A stretch of 64,000 bases of DNA. Origin: Anas platyrhynchos. Taxonomy: Eukaryota; Chordata; Aves; Anseriformes; Anatidae. Of the stretch, positions 1 through 12,330 are shown piece by piece. The position numbers and the translations under genes are program-made. Position 1 is the stretch's first letter, and the number at the start of each line of letters is the position of its first letter. The stretch covers positions 5,029,501 through 5,093,500 of the forward strand of contig NC_092602.1 of assembly GCF_047663525.1 (NCBI RefSeq), read 5' to 3'. Below the pieces are notes generated by a model. The model was not told where the DNA came from. It saw nothing but the letters and a program-made list of their open reading frames with translations, and did not search any database.

Positions 1-3000
1 GGAAAGTGAACTGAGACAAAGTCTCACTCAGAGCCCCAGTGCAGAGCAGTACCATGACGCTGGGCATCCAGTCCAGCAGCAAAGGCAGGTGTCTGTGCAA
101 AGATGCCAAAAATACAGGGTCCTTGTTCACTTTCAAGGGAACTGGATCACATCCTGTGACAGAAATCATGGGGATCAGCAAGAAAGGAGGAGTGAAGAAA
201 AGGCTGAGGTCTTTAGGGTAGCTGTGGTGCACATCATAAACTCCAGCATGCAAAGTAACCTTTGGTTTTGCAGAAAGCCTGCATAAACTCACATCTGCCT
301 GCAAATCTTCAGCACTGGGGACGGGATATAATGATCTAATAAACACTTGTCTTGGCATGTCACTAGGACACAACGTCCTTGGCTTCAATGAACCAGCAGG
401 TTGTATCAGCCTTGGGGCACTCTGATTCACACACCTCTAAGTGCTTGAACGTGACACTCGCCTCTTAAACACTCTGACCATTTCTCAGCATTTTGGTCAA
501 GAGAATTCGAACACTGCCTGACACCAGCAAGCCTGTCTGCTGTCCATAAGCATTGTCCAGCTGAGATCATTACTTTCCAGAGGAGACAGAAAGATGCATG
601 ATCTGGTGGGTCTGACTGACGTTTGCTCCACTCAGCGGCCACTGATCACTTCCCCAGGTTTTATTGCAGATTGAGTCAGCGAGCACTGCAGGGAGCAACA
701 GAGCTGCAATGTGTGACTGACTCAACAGAAGAGACGAGCAGTGTGGCAGCTCTCAGAAAGCTTCTGATATCAAAATATCACAGGCTATTTTTGTCATTCT
801 CACCTTACTAATTCCGCAAAGCCATCCATGCCTGGAGCACATCAGAGTGTCTCATTTGGCTCAAAGCCACCCCATTTTCAAAGCAGACCAAGCACCCTTC
901 TTGCAGCAAAACAAATTTTCAATAGGAGAAGGGCAGAGCTGTCATGCAAATGCAGATTCTCGCCTCCAAATTGTGCTGCTCTAAGACAGGGCGTGCAGCT
1001 GAGACACACGGATTTCAGGGAAGGTATCACAATATTTGCATTCACATCCATGCTCTCGCTACAGACTCCCAGTCTGAAAAAATGTTATAGGCAAAGCTGA
1101 CAGGGGCACCTAAAATTGGAGTTAGATAGATTTAGAAGCCCATGGTTGAAACCGTGTGGTTCTTCAGGATCCTTTTTGAACTTCTGTCTAGACTTGGAAG
1201 TGCTGCCTCAGCTTCCAGCACTCACCCCACCAACATGCCTTCCCTCTGGGGCAGCTCAGGCCCAGGTCCACCAGGACACTTCACAGATGCTAATGACAAA
1301 CTGCACACTTCTGTAGACCTTATCCATGTGGTAACACCAGAATTAGCTGTTCTTCCTCATGGTTCCCAATCCATCAGCTCAGGCTCTTCATAAAATACAG
1401 CTGTGACTTTTCCTCTTAAAATGTATCTGGAGAAGGCTGCTTGTAGCCACCTTCTTCTCCTCATCACTGGAAGGGAAGTAATTGTCACACGTAGTAGGCT
1501 TCCCTGACTTCAGTTATCCACAGAGTCATCATGCAGCCCTGTAACCTGCAATGAGGAGAGTGCAGAGCTGTTTTCCCCTTGTTTGGGTCTGGAGAAGCAC
1601 AATCTGCAGCTCTCCAGGGCTTCTTGGGGAAGAGGGCAAGTGTCCCAAGGAGGGATATTTTGGAGAGGCATGCAGTGGCCCAAATCCCCTGTGCATGTCA
1701 GCTAGGAAATAGCTTACACTGGAGAGAGTGTGGCATTTGTATCCCCTTTGGAAATATCTGAGTTTGATGTGTCCAGAAGGAGGGATGCTCAGACCTCTCT
1801 TGGGGCAAGGCTGGGGAAAAGCAGCCACAAAGACACAGAGTGGTGATGCAACCCAGGAGCAGGTTTTCATCAGTGATAAAATCATTGGTCTTACACATCA
1901 TGGATACCTGTCTGGAGGATGAATGCTGGAGGGTTACCTTGGGCAGCCAGAGGTGCTGCTCCTGCTGCCCAGAGCAGCCGTGGCACAGGATGCTCAGCCA
2001 GGTCACCGGTACCACCACTGGGAACCAGAGCCAGAAAAAGGTGGCTACCAGGGCATGCCAAGGGAAGCTGCAGAGGGCTGTGTGGTTTTCTGCTCTTTGC
2101 TATGTTTAAACTCTTCAGATGTGTGCTTTGGATTTGTGATTCAAAGAGGTATTTCTCACTGCTAGGTTGATTTATTTTCTGGAGTTTTTAGGTTGGAAAG
2201 CAGAGTCCTTTTATGACTTTGCAGCCTTTGACAGAGTGGCGAGGGCCAAGCAGATCTGACTAAAAGAAATGCTGGAACATGGTGGCTTGCTTCTGCATTC
2301 AAAATTGAATGCTTCCCAAGGAGAGATCCTGCTGTTGGCCACGAGAAGACTGCCTGCTGCTGTCCGGCAGAGACCTGCTCCAAAGGGTCACTCTGCCCCG
2401 TGTGTCGGCACTCCCTGTCCTGCTCCATGTGTGCAGCACAAACACAGCCACGCTGCTGCAGCCGGCGTGAGGCTGGGCACATCCACCACCTCTGCACTGC
2501 CTGCTGTGACCGTCCCTCCCAGCATAAATACAACATGCAGCCACAGGCGTGATTATTATTACTCCAGCTCAGCTCTTGTGTAGAGCTTTGGTGCTGTCCT
2601 CCATTATCTGTGCTGCAAAGCTTTTCTGTTATTATACATGGTTGAAGAGGAGACTGGCTTCTGGCAAAGCTCCATTGGTAGCTTCAAAGGAAAGCTGTGC
2701 TGACACTTACCTGCAGCCTGACATTTAAATTCCTACATCTACATGAGCAAGCTGAGCCCATTCCAGTAGTAAATTGATGTTTTCCTTGCCTGCTCTCAAG
2801 TTTGAGCTCTCAGACAAGGGATACTGCTCACAGTTGTTGACAAAGCAATTCTCACCTGCAGAAGAAACTGCATGGGATGCTGTGTCACCACCTGGTCATC
2901 TGTCAGCCCTTGTCTGCAGATTCTGGGGATATCTGTGACAGGGAGCAGCTGCCTCCCTCCAAACTGCAAAGCCCAACAAGAAATAAATATCTTCCCTTTG

Positions 3001-3801
3001 AAGCTTCGACTTTAGCTGGACTAATGTATTTGTGAGGTCCACAGGAACACAGTGCAGCAGGAGAGCAGACGCAGTGTATAAATTTCATGCAGATACCATC
3101 ATTTGTTGTTAATACTAGGACCCATTGCTAATGCAGAGGGTCATTGTCATTCATGCGCTGTGCTGGATATGTACAGATGCACCCAGAATACCAAATAAAC
3201 ACAAAACAAGCATGAGAAGATAGAAAACAGACAAACACAAAAAAGAAGGAAAATGAGTATTCATCTTTAAAAACTACATTTATTCTCCCCCTGAAAAAGC
3301 AGTTGAAGAAGCAGGATGATGAAAGAGAGAACAGGAGTTAATCAACAAAGTAGTTCTGGCAAGAAGCCAAGTCACCTTTGGAGCTTCTTGTATTGAATGA
3401 GAAACCATCAATGATAAGGTACAGCCGTAAATGATTTTCACAATGGACTGGCCCAAACACTGAAATTATTCTGCAGGGAACAGCTCTTCACAGGCTAATT
3501 GGGCTCGTTCAGTCTTGAACGCCAAGGATACACCAGGGGCTACTTTCATTTATTGGGTTTAGAAGAAGTATTTACAAATTTAAAACCATAAATCTGAGGC
3601 TTTGTAGCCTTAGCGAAAGAGCAGAAATGCAACTAAGACTGATGCCAGACAGGACTTTGCCTTCATCCTTGAGCTTAACTGATTGATTGAGTTACATGTA
3701 GATCATTAAAAAACATATATTAAAAGAAAGCTCCCAATGTCTGGGAAGACCACCCCTGAATACTTTAAGTAAGAAAAAGTAAGCCAGAGAGTAAGCAGGA
3801 G
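1..3801. other. Unique non-coding sequence
   Basis: No gene, RNA gene or transposon is recognised. The longest open frame is 124 codons on the minus strand at 2162-2536, with an overlapping plus-strand frame at 2269-2583; neither resembles a known domain, and both lie in GC-richer DNA where stops are scarce by chance. The segment from about 3100 to 3780 is AT-rich and has no internal repeat. Confidence 0.6.
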
Positions 3802-3823
3802 AAAACAAAACAAAACAAAACGG

Positions 3824-3853
<30 letters not shown>
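3802..3853. repeat. (AAAAC)n followed by A30 tract
   Basis: Four AAAAC units (3802-3821) are followed by a run of 30 A residues (3824-3853). No AATAAA signal lies just upstream and no flanking direct repeat is visible, so this is read as a simple microsatellite, not the tail of a retrocopy. Confidence 0.95.
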
Positions 3854-3855
<2 letters not shown>

Positions 3856-4228
3856 AACAAAAAAAATCAGCAACAAAAATATGAAAGAAACCTACAACAG
3901 CATAGCATCAAAAGGGTAGAAACACTTCCAGTCACTACCCAAAAATACCAGCCTGCTTCTCTCTTCCTCATGCTGGGCACCTGCCCATTGCTTGTGTGAA
4001 CTGGAGGTCACCATGCCCAGACAACTGGTAGCCCAAGATGGTGACAAGTTCAACCAACACAGCCACCAGGGAGCCTGTCTGGTACTGAAGGGCTTCCCCA
4101 GGCCAGGGGCTTGCTAGAGCATGTCACAGTGCTCATTAATTAGCAAATTTTCCCAAATGCATGATCCCAGAGGAAGTAACATAAGTCACAAACATCAGCT
4201 GGAAAAAATTAGGCAATTTTCTAGAAGC
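3854..4228. other. Unique non-coding sequence
   Basis: A short interval between an A-tract and a CR1 fragment. Nothing is recognised in it. Confidence 0.6.
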
Positions 4229-4412
4229 TGAAAGAATCCTCGGAGGGATCTCAGGAGGTTTCTAGTCCAACCTCTTGCTCAAAGCAGTGCCAGCTATGAG
4301 GTGAGATGTGGGCCTTGGGGTTTTGCTTAGGGCTTTGTCCAGTCTGGCCTTAAAAACTGCAAGGGTGGAAACTGCGTGTCTGCTCTTGGCTACCACTTCC
4401 AGTGCTGGCTTC
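4229..4412 (-). mobile_element. CR1 LINE fragment (3' UTR end), minus strand
   Basis: Read on the plus strand, this is the reverse complement of an avian CR1 3' region. It has the order agaatcctc/ggagggatctcagg, then tctagtccaacctcttgctcaaagcagtg, then a 'gggctttgtccagtctggcctt' block, then 'ccagtgctgg' near the far end. That series of blocks is characteristic of CR1 3' UTRs in birds. The copy is 5'-truncated, as most CR1 copies are, has no octamer tail and is well diverged, so it is an old insertion. The right-hand edge is approximate, since similarity fades near 4410. Confidence 0.8.
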
Positions 4413-5390
4413 CCAGGGGCAAACAAAACAGTTTGGGGCTTTTTGTTTCTGAGTGATCCTCTTCAAAAAAAGAGGACCCATGCACAAAAAGACACCTCCA
4501 TCAAGATGTCTAAGCCTGGGGCTGATATTTCCTGTCCTGCCTGCCTCTTTCACACCATCCACCAAACATGCTTCTCCTGGCTTTGTTCCCACCCCACCGA
4601 AAGCTGCACACTTGTTGTCTGAGAGAAAGCTCAACCTCCAACATCCATTCTTGCAACTTCCTTAAAGATGCAAAAGTCAAGGCATTAACCATGGGTGCTG
4701 AGGCTTCCTGTGAGCTCTAAGCAAGTTTGGAAAGCAAACTCATTTCCTCGCACATGCAAGATACTGTTGGCGTCCAAACCACAGATGCACAGAGTGGTCT
4801 GGCTCTCTCAGGGTGACACATCCAACATCCTCCTATACCACCCCAAATACACACGTGGAGCTAGTTCAGATTGAGATCAGTACGGACAATAAAATACAAT
4901 TTGTCATGTCATTACTCTGAATAACAGAGGCTTGTATACCTTAAAGGGCTCGTTAATTTAAACTAGTCTCTTATTTAGCTGTTACTTTTATGCAGCCTCA
5001 CTTGTCGTGGAGTCAGACCTCAGCGTACCCTGTTAGTGCCACATCGCCTGAAGCTGTGCATCCAGCTCACAGATGCCAAGTTTCACCCTTTCCAGTGGGC
5101 ATGGACCAGCTGCCAAGGCAGAAATTGGAGACTGGGACAGAACATTAGGTGTGAGCCAGTTGCAAATGTCACTTCACTATTTTGGCTCCTGCGAGGACAG
5201 ATCAATTTGAGTAGCTTTGGGAGTGGTAAACACGGTTTGCAAACACAACTGCTCTGATGACACCCTTTCTGCACTGTGCATGGAAACTATCAAAATGGTA
5301 AGAACCAGAAACATAAAAGTCATTTGATATAGTCCTCTTTATTTTCCAGCTCATCTGTAGGAGGGATTGTTTGGGCATGGAGCAGTAGAG

Positions 5391-5409
5391 AAATTAACAT
5401 TGTTAATTT
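5391..5409. promoter_or_regulatory. Everted TTAAC palindrome (possible homeodomain/HNF1-like site)
   Basis: The 8-base arms AAATTAAC and GTTAATTT are exact reverse complements separated by ATT. Half-sites of the GTTAAT type are bound by HNF1/POU-homeodomain proteins, although the HNF1 consensus has the opposite arm order (inverted, not everted). The function is therefore only a possibility; the symmetry itself is directly visible. Confidence 0.3.
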
Positions 5410-8400
5410 GATGCAAGCCAGGGTATCTATATGTGTTCAAGAAATGCAACACAATTAATTAGCCTCTAAAAAAAGCATTTGAAGTGTTTATTGCAGGATC
5501 AAGCTCCTGGTTTTATAAGCAGATGGGGAAATAAAGCGCTAGGAATGACATGGAGAAAACAGCTGCACTGGGACCAGAAGCCTAATTCATAATTCAGCAG
5601 ACTAATCAGTGAACATCTTCTGCAGTTCCTCAGCTGTAATGGAAGAACGTGAGGAGGCAAGCGATTAGGCTGCTTTATTTCTTAAAGAGGTTGCTACCAA
5701 TTAGCTTTCTTTCTCTGCTGCCCATGTACAGAACTAATGATGTGGCCCATGTTATTAAAGAGACAGAGAAAAGTAGGTCAGCCTAAAATAATTGTCTTAA
5801 CGATAAACACACTGAGGCACAATTTCAATACAGTTTGCTGAGAATTAATTAGAAGAGTAAAGACCTGTTCACACTCACTTTTCTGATCTTCCCCACTCTC
5901 CCACCCGAGGAGAAAGGGCCAATGTTCTGTCGCTGTTGCTGTTTGCTTGGCGATGGCTCTTTAGAGCAGAGCCAGCCATGGCTGCTGGTTCACCTCCATG
6001 CAGACCCACCCAGAACAGCACAGATTTGCCCTCGAGGTGCAGCTTTGCAGTCTATGTGTCCAGTATGTGCCACAGGCACCCAGGGAGATGCACCCTTTCA
6101 TTAACAGGGAGCCACTTGCCTCCCCACGGTGACAGAAGGGAGCCAGCTGTGACCAGCCCTGTTGGGCATCCCACAATTGGACATCTATGGCGAGATGAAC
6201 AGATGACTGGGGAGCTGAGTACTTGCAAGGGACATGGAGTCCTAGCTAGGATTTGTCACTGAATAGAACAGGAAACTTGTTCTGAGGAAAGCACTGCACA
6301 GGGGTGTAGTCCCACTGAAATCATGCACATGCAACGCAGCAACTCGCCATGGTTATATGCAGTAAAGAGTTACATGTGCAGGAAGTTTCACAATGTGCCC
6401 ATTCACATACATAACCTATCCCCGCTTCTTATTGAAATTAGTTTAAGAAGATTTTCCATGAGCTCCTCCCAGCTGCACTTGCGCAGTGTCTTCTGGTGGT
6501 GGTCGCCAGGGGTTGTGGGGATGAAGATTGATGACTCTTCCTCATCACTGCTAGTTGACCTCATCTTTGCACAGACTCAGTTGCTCCTTGGCTCCGTGTG
6601 CCTGACGTGGTCTTTGCACAGCGCAAAACACCCCTGGGCAGAAGCGCCGTGCTTTTCTTTCAGTTAAAGAACATTCATCTCAGCAAGGATCCATTGAGAT
6701 GACCTTTTGTTGATCTGCACTTCAACTCCTTTCTTTGAATCTTGCTTTCTTGTCTGGCTTGGAGATCATTTTACCAGTAGCCTAGGACTCAGCTGGCTCA
6801 TGTTCCCTGTGCTGGCACCAGGGCACTGAGTATTGACTGTTTCTCCCCCTCACATCAGAACGAAGGGCTGGCCCTGATTCCCTCCAAGCCCCTCTGTGCA
6901 GGTCTGTGCAGCTAGATGAGTCCAAGGACCAAGATAAACTGATGGTGTTGGAGTCTCCCCACTGTCAATAATCCCATCTGGAGTTAAGTTTTCTCCTTCA
7001 CGAATCTCCTAACCAATATCTTCAAGTAATATCATCATTAACAAGCTGTATTCCTACCCCTGCTGTTCTTCCCAAGGTTGTGAGACTCCAGATACCATAA
7101 AAATGCACTTGGAGGGTGTTGGGCCTGCATTTCTGGAAGAAATACACTTGCCTTGACGTAGTGGCAAATCGTCCAAGCAGTGGGGAGCTTGCATCTTTCT
7201 GTCTGCCAGCTGATACCTTTTGCAAAACCAGACAAAACTGCGAAGATTTTTTAGCTGAGTTTTTAATCAACTTTGAAAAACTGAACATTTCCCAACAAAA
7301 TGGTTTATTTATTCCTTTCAAAACAATAACCTCTCAGCCTCAGACTTTTCAAATAATGGATGCACAAAATTTAGTGAGATATTTTGTCACTTCTTCCTTT
7401 TTAGACCAAAACCAAAAAACATTGTCAAGTTCTTCCAGAATGATTTTTTTTTAGCACATTTAATTTGATGTACTAATAAAAGTCCGATCTTTTTTCAGAT
7501 CTGACTGGAATAAAAATTGATGTTCCGAGCCCACTGATATCAAGCTGCACCTGGCTGTTCTGATGCTTGTCTAGAGACAAGCCAACACCAGAGCCCCAGA
7601 TCAGAGCCACTGCCTGAAGAACAAACAGCTGAGTCCTCCCTGCCGGGCACTTTGAAGGCACCAAGCCTGGTGCTTAGATCTCTGCTCTGCTTCTGCCTCA
7701 GAGCATTTCCTGCCAGCTACCCCTGCAGGACCTGCTCTTGTGACCTATCTGACCTACCCTGTCTCTTGCTAAGCTGCAGCTGGCCATCTCCTGCACCTCC
7801 AGAGCAGGTCAGGGCACTAAGCTGGTTGCCTGGACTGGAGCTTGCAAAGCTCCCCCAGCACAGGCTTGCATACAAAGCAGGCACTGTGTCCTGCTGCGGA
7901 GGCGAAACCAGCCCTTCTCAAGGAATCACTTTCTAAAAAGCCCTCATGGAGCACAAACCTCTGATTAAAAGGAAGGAAAGTCATTTTCGATGTCTCCATT
8001 CAAGAACTATATTACTGAGCCTTTCAATAATTACTGAGCTAATCTGACATTCATGATCCTCTCTAACTGATGGACTTGGTTTCAGTCATTCATTCCATGC
8101 CATATAGAATCTGATTAATAAGATATTACTTAGTGGAACACAGTTTCTTTTCTTCCCCAAGGACGTTATAATTTTAGAAATAATTTAAATATTACAAAGG
8201 ATATCAGGTAATTGGCAGGAGCATTTATCATGCTGCTCTGCAATTCGTGGGCTTCCTCATCACCAGGAGAGGGTTTTCCCAAAAGATCACTTGATATCGT
8301 AGTTGGGAGGGAGCAGAGGGAAAGGAGATGGAAGAACAGGTGGGAATGCAATGGACAGGAGTCAGGGCTGAACACAGACACAGGTCCACACTGTAAAAAA

Positions 8401-8745
8401 CATAGGTCAACCTCTCTCTGCTGTTACCAGTCTGATCCTATGCCCAAAGAGATGAGAATGATTTATATGCACCAGTGAGGTTACTTCCAGCTCACACTGA
8501 TGTGCCCAACATCTGAATTCCTCCCTGGATTTCCACTTACTCATCCTTGAGGAAGCACACCCTGTGCAGGACCAGACCCTTCTAACTACTGTTTGCCCCT
8601 GGGGACCACAGCCCCCATGAAGACTGACGTGGGGCAGGGGATCTCCAGTGTCTTCCATCCACTCCAGACCAAATCTATGCATTTTCCAAAATGTTACGTA
8701 CCATTTGAAGTGCCAAGAAACTCTGACAAAGAAAACAAAGGCAAC

Positions 8746-8762
8746 ATTATTATTATTATTTT
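8746..8762. repeat. Short (ATT)n microsatellite
   Basis: About five ATT units followed by TT. Simple repeat. Confidence 0.85.
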
Positions 8763-9601
8763 AATTGGGCTCAAGCCTAGTGAACAGCAGATAAATCAAG
8801 ACGAATGAAAATGTTGACAGTACCAACTTACCTCTTTGTTATAATCATGCTGGGAGCTGCCTGTCTTGGCAAAGAAGAGCCCAGTGTCTCAGTGCTGACA
8901 GCATGTGCAGTGTATTCCTTCTGAGCCTCACGACCCTTATGTCTTTTACAAAGAGAATATTAATGTTCCTTCTGCTATGACAGACCCGGGGCTGTAGACC
9001 TCATGCAGTTCATTATAATTCTCCCAATAGATCTCAAAATAATTTGATATCTGCATGTCTGCTTTCTCTCATGGACATTATTGGGTTAATTAATATCCAG
9101 TTGACTTTCTCAGCACCCTGTGTGCAATACATTAGGATATAAGCATTACAGGAAAAAAGTTATTACATAAAAAATGCATGTTGAGTGTGCCACGTATTAC
9201 CCTGCTTCTAAAAGCATTTTAGGCTGCTCACACCACCTTTGCAGTGTGCCACAGCTCCTTGCCAAACCCTACGGTGGTGTGCATCCATACAGTGCCCCAG
9301 TTTTGCATTTCATCTCTAACGTGAATCTGTCAGCAGTGCCCTGCATCATCCTCATCTGTTCCCCTCGTAGCTATGAGCAGCCAGTCCAGGCTGAGAGTTA
9401 AAACAGGCTCTAGTCATTTACCTTCATCTCAGAGCCCACAGTCTTTCAGAAAAGCAAGGTGTTGACCTCCACAGCCTTCCCTGTGCATCCCTCTGTGGTC
9501 TTCTACCTCCCTGATCTCATCCCAAACAGGCTTTTGGCGCCTGCAATGTTGCATCTGAAACCATGGGGGGCTGAAAAAATGCCTTCTCCTATCAAAAGGA
9601 T

Positions 9602-9624
9602 GGGGGTGGGGAGAGGGGTTAGGG
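9602..9624 (+). other. G-quadruplex-type motif
   Basis: Four G-runs of 5, 4, 4 and 3 G are separated by loops T, AGA and TTA. This satisfies the usual G3+N1-7 definition on the plus strand. It sits at the edge of an AT-rich stretch. Whether it folds or matters in vivo is unknown. Confidence 0.6.
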
Positions 9625-12195
9625 ATTAATTAAAGAAATTAAATCAGAACTTCAGAGGTCTTGGGGTTTTAGAACATGACAACTTTATTAAATAGAGTGT
9701 TTTTATTACTCAAAGCAACAAAAAATGAAGAAAAAACAAGTGAAATTAAGCTAATGAAAAGCTAAATAATTTAATTGAGAAAATAATTCTCAGTAAATGC
9801 TGGTTTGATGTGTGCTTGTTTTTGTTTTTTTTTTTTCTCTCAAATGCCAGACCTTTTTTCTCCTAAGTGTTTCCCTACTGCTTTTGTGCTCCTTTTGCCA
9901 CCCACTTCCCAAAACTTGCTGCAGCCTTGCTGTGCTGTTTCAAGTGAATCCTGCCTATTGTTTGGTTTAGTCCTCATCTTATAAAGTCTTCTGGTTTTGG
10001 TGGTCACTGATGTCACCTGTCCTCTCAGTTGTTCTCCTGCAGATGATTTCCAGAAATGGGCAAGCAGAGTAGGCTGTCTTAGACTTCTAGGTCAACCATC
10101 AACCTTCTTTGTTTCTTTGGGCCCCAAAAATATTTTCTTCTGATTTCCAGTGTACCAGTAGAGAGCCTGTTCTGCCCACAATAACATCCTCTGTGACACG
10201 TGGAAAAGCTGAAGTAGGAGACCTGGAATCATTGAAGTAGAAGTAGGGTTATTGTCACATCTTTCTTATGCTAATGATGTGAATTGGAGTGGTTAGGAAA
10301 AAATGAAATAAAATCAACCCCATACAAGGAACATCAATGGCCAGCACAGCATTAAGGGATGCTGAATTTCTTGGTGTTCCTCTGAATGAGTGGACTCAGT
10401 ACTGAGCAGGTTGTTCACAACTTGTGCAGCTGTAGAGGTTACCAATTCTTGCCATCTCATCACCATAACAAATACTTTCTTAAACAAACAAACAATTTCA
10501 CAATTTCAGCTGTTTTTTCATTTTGTTTTGTTTTGTTTGCAGCTAGCTCTTACCCTTCTAATTATCAAGGAAGAAACATGACCTCTAAGGCCTTCAAAGC
10601 CATAAAGCATGTGTTCAACCATTCCCAGCATCTAGGAGGACTCACCAGCCAGTTTTTGCATGTGAAGTGTTGGCATAGCCCCTGCTGCATGGAGGATCCT
10701 GCATTGCTCCTGACGAAATCATTGAACCAAACACGGACAAACCAGAGCAACTTTTTGCAAGGAGTCCCAAGCCAAACAGTCCTCCAAACCAAACAGTCCA
10801 AAAGCAGGTCTCCTTAACCATCACAAATTGTAACAGCACTTCCACAATGACTGTGTGGTTTTTAGACAGTGCACACTTTGGTTTGTACACATGCTCCAGC
10901 TGGTGCCCTCTCCTGCACTGTCTCATGGCACAATCCTGTCAGCACATGCCAACTGTTCGTCTTAACAGGATATCCACCACAGTGTATCATTTTGGGACGT
11001 TGTTTGATCTTCTGCACATGCTTGCAATTTTCCAGTCCAACAATGAATACCATAGACCAAGCGTGGTGGTGATACAGAAAGACACCACCCCCATCATTAT
11101 TAGTGTCCACGATCATGGCCTGTTCCCCATCACTGCGTCAACCACAGTTAAACAGTTCTTTGTTGACAATATTTTTAATTGGAAAATGGGGCAATTTCAC
11201 ACACATGCTAAAGTCATATGCTTTTTCAGCTAAGAAGAGTCTTAATGTGCAATTCCTTCTACAACTGGGAGGGCTTCCTAGACAGAGTGCAGAGACATGA
11301 CTCCCTGCTGCTTGTCTCTCATGTGGCAGCACCAAGTTTATCATCTTTCCCAGTCTGACTTTTTAAAATGAGAACAGCAACAAAAATACATTGATTCTGG
11401 CGGTATGTCTGCTTTGATCTGAAAAGCAAATGTCATTTGCGAGATGCGTGGGATCCTGTCTGCAACAGCCCTGTGGTCCGAGGGTGGGGTGCTAGCTATG
11501 TCATATCAGGGTGACTGAACTCAGGTGATGTTTGTCTGATTGTGCTCTAAAGAGCATCCACTACCATAATTTTTGTTATGACCCAGCTGTTACGGCAGTT
11601 GGGCTTCCCAACAACCACTATAGCTCTTGTTTGGTGTCCCCTCTGACATTTGCAGATATATTTGTCTGCTTCACTGAGAAGCCTTTGCCATGGTGTCAAT
11701 TACCTGCCCAGATCAACAGGGGTTTTTGTTTGTTTGTTTTGTTTTTCACTATGGTAACAGTTGTTTTGCAAAATTTGTGGATGCTCAGTCTGGCAGGGGC
11801 CATAGGAGGGATGCTCCTCCTCTGGCCTAACTGTGGTATGAATATGTAAAGACTTGACCCAAAAAGGAAACAAAGAGATGAAAATACTGATAAGCCACCT
11901 TGTACCTATAATGATCCATTATAATGAGGGGTAGGGAAATCCATTGTTATTGTATGACATAAGCAACATGTTAATTGATGTATGAGATATGGACAGCTTT
12001 GGCATGCTGGAGGTGGAACCTCTTTCCCTCCTTACTAAGAAACATTCAACAGAAGATACCGTTGGCTTAATAATCAATTAATTTCACCAGCACCATGCCA
12101 GGATAAGGGAGAAGACCTTTCAGGTTGTTAGCTCTCAGTATCTTTTGGCACCAAGTAAAGCCTCAAGACAGTAAAAGGAGGGAAGCTCATTTCAC
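9625..12195. other. Non-coding interval with a run of frames in one register
   Basis: Between 10386 and 11849 the same plus-strand register holds successive frames of 143, about 67, about 65 and 105 codons broken by about ten stops. The last ends in a hydrophobic stretch, and several N-x-S/T sequons occur in the first. I recognise no family. It could be a decayed coding region, for example of retroviral origin, or chance. The rest is AT-rich unique DNA, with polypyrimidine and GTTT-rich patches near 9820-9850 and 11727-11750. Confidence 0.35.
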
Positions 12196-12330
12196 ATCAC
12201 AGAATATATGAGGCCAGAAGGGACCTGCAGAGACCATGGAGTCCAACCCCCCCTGCTCAAGCAGAGTCAGTGAGAGTAGGTAGCCCAGGACTATGTTCAG
12301 CTGGGTTTCAACTATCACCAGCATCTCCTG
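12196..12330 (-). mobile_element. CR1 LINE fragment (3' UTR end), minus strand
   Basis: The plus-strand reading shows cacagaatatatgaggccag followed by 'aagggacctgcagagaccat', 'gagtccaacccccctgctcaagcagag' and 'ggttt-caactatcaccagcatctcc'. This is the reverse complement of the last part of an avian CR1 3' UTR. The 3' end of the element is at about 12196; it is truncated after about 135 bases. No octamer array remains. Confidence 0.8.

Larger units (their letters stand above)
4413..9601. other. Unique non-coding sequence with an AT-rich block at 5.4-5.9 kb
   Basis: No gene is recognised; all frames are under about 115 codons and none resembles a protein family. The part from 5390 to 5870 is AT-rich, free of repeats and dense in TAAT/ATTA cores, which gives it the texture of a conserved non-coding element. 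The 7100-7460 and 8000-8220 stretches are also AT-rich. Inference only; no comparison could be run. Confidence 0.5.

Noticed and set aside
10862-11116. Zinc-finger part of a retroviral integrase on the minus strand
   Set aside because: A CKHVQKIKQRPK stretch is suggestive, but the paired histidines and following core motifs are not in place.
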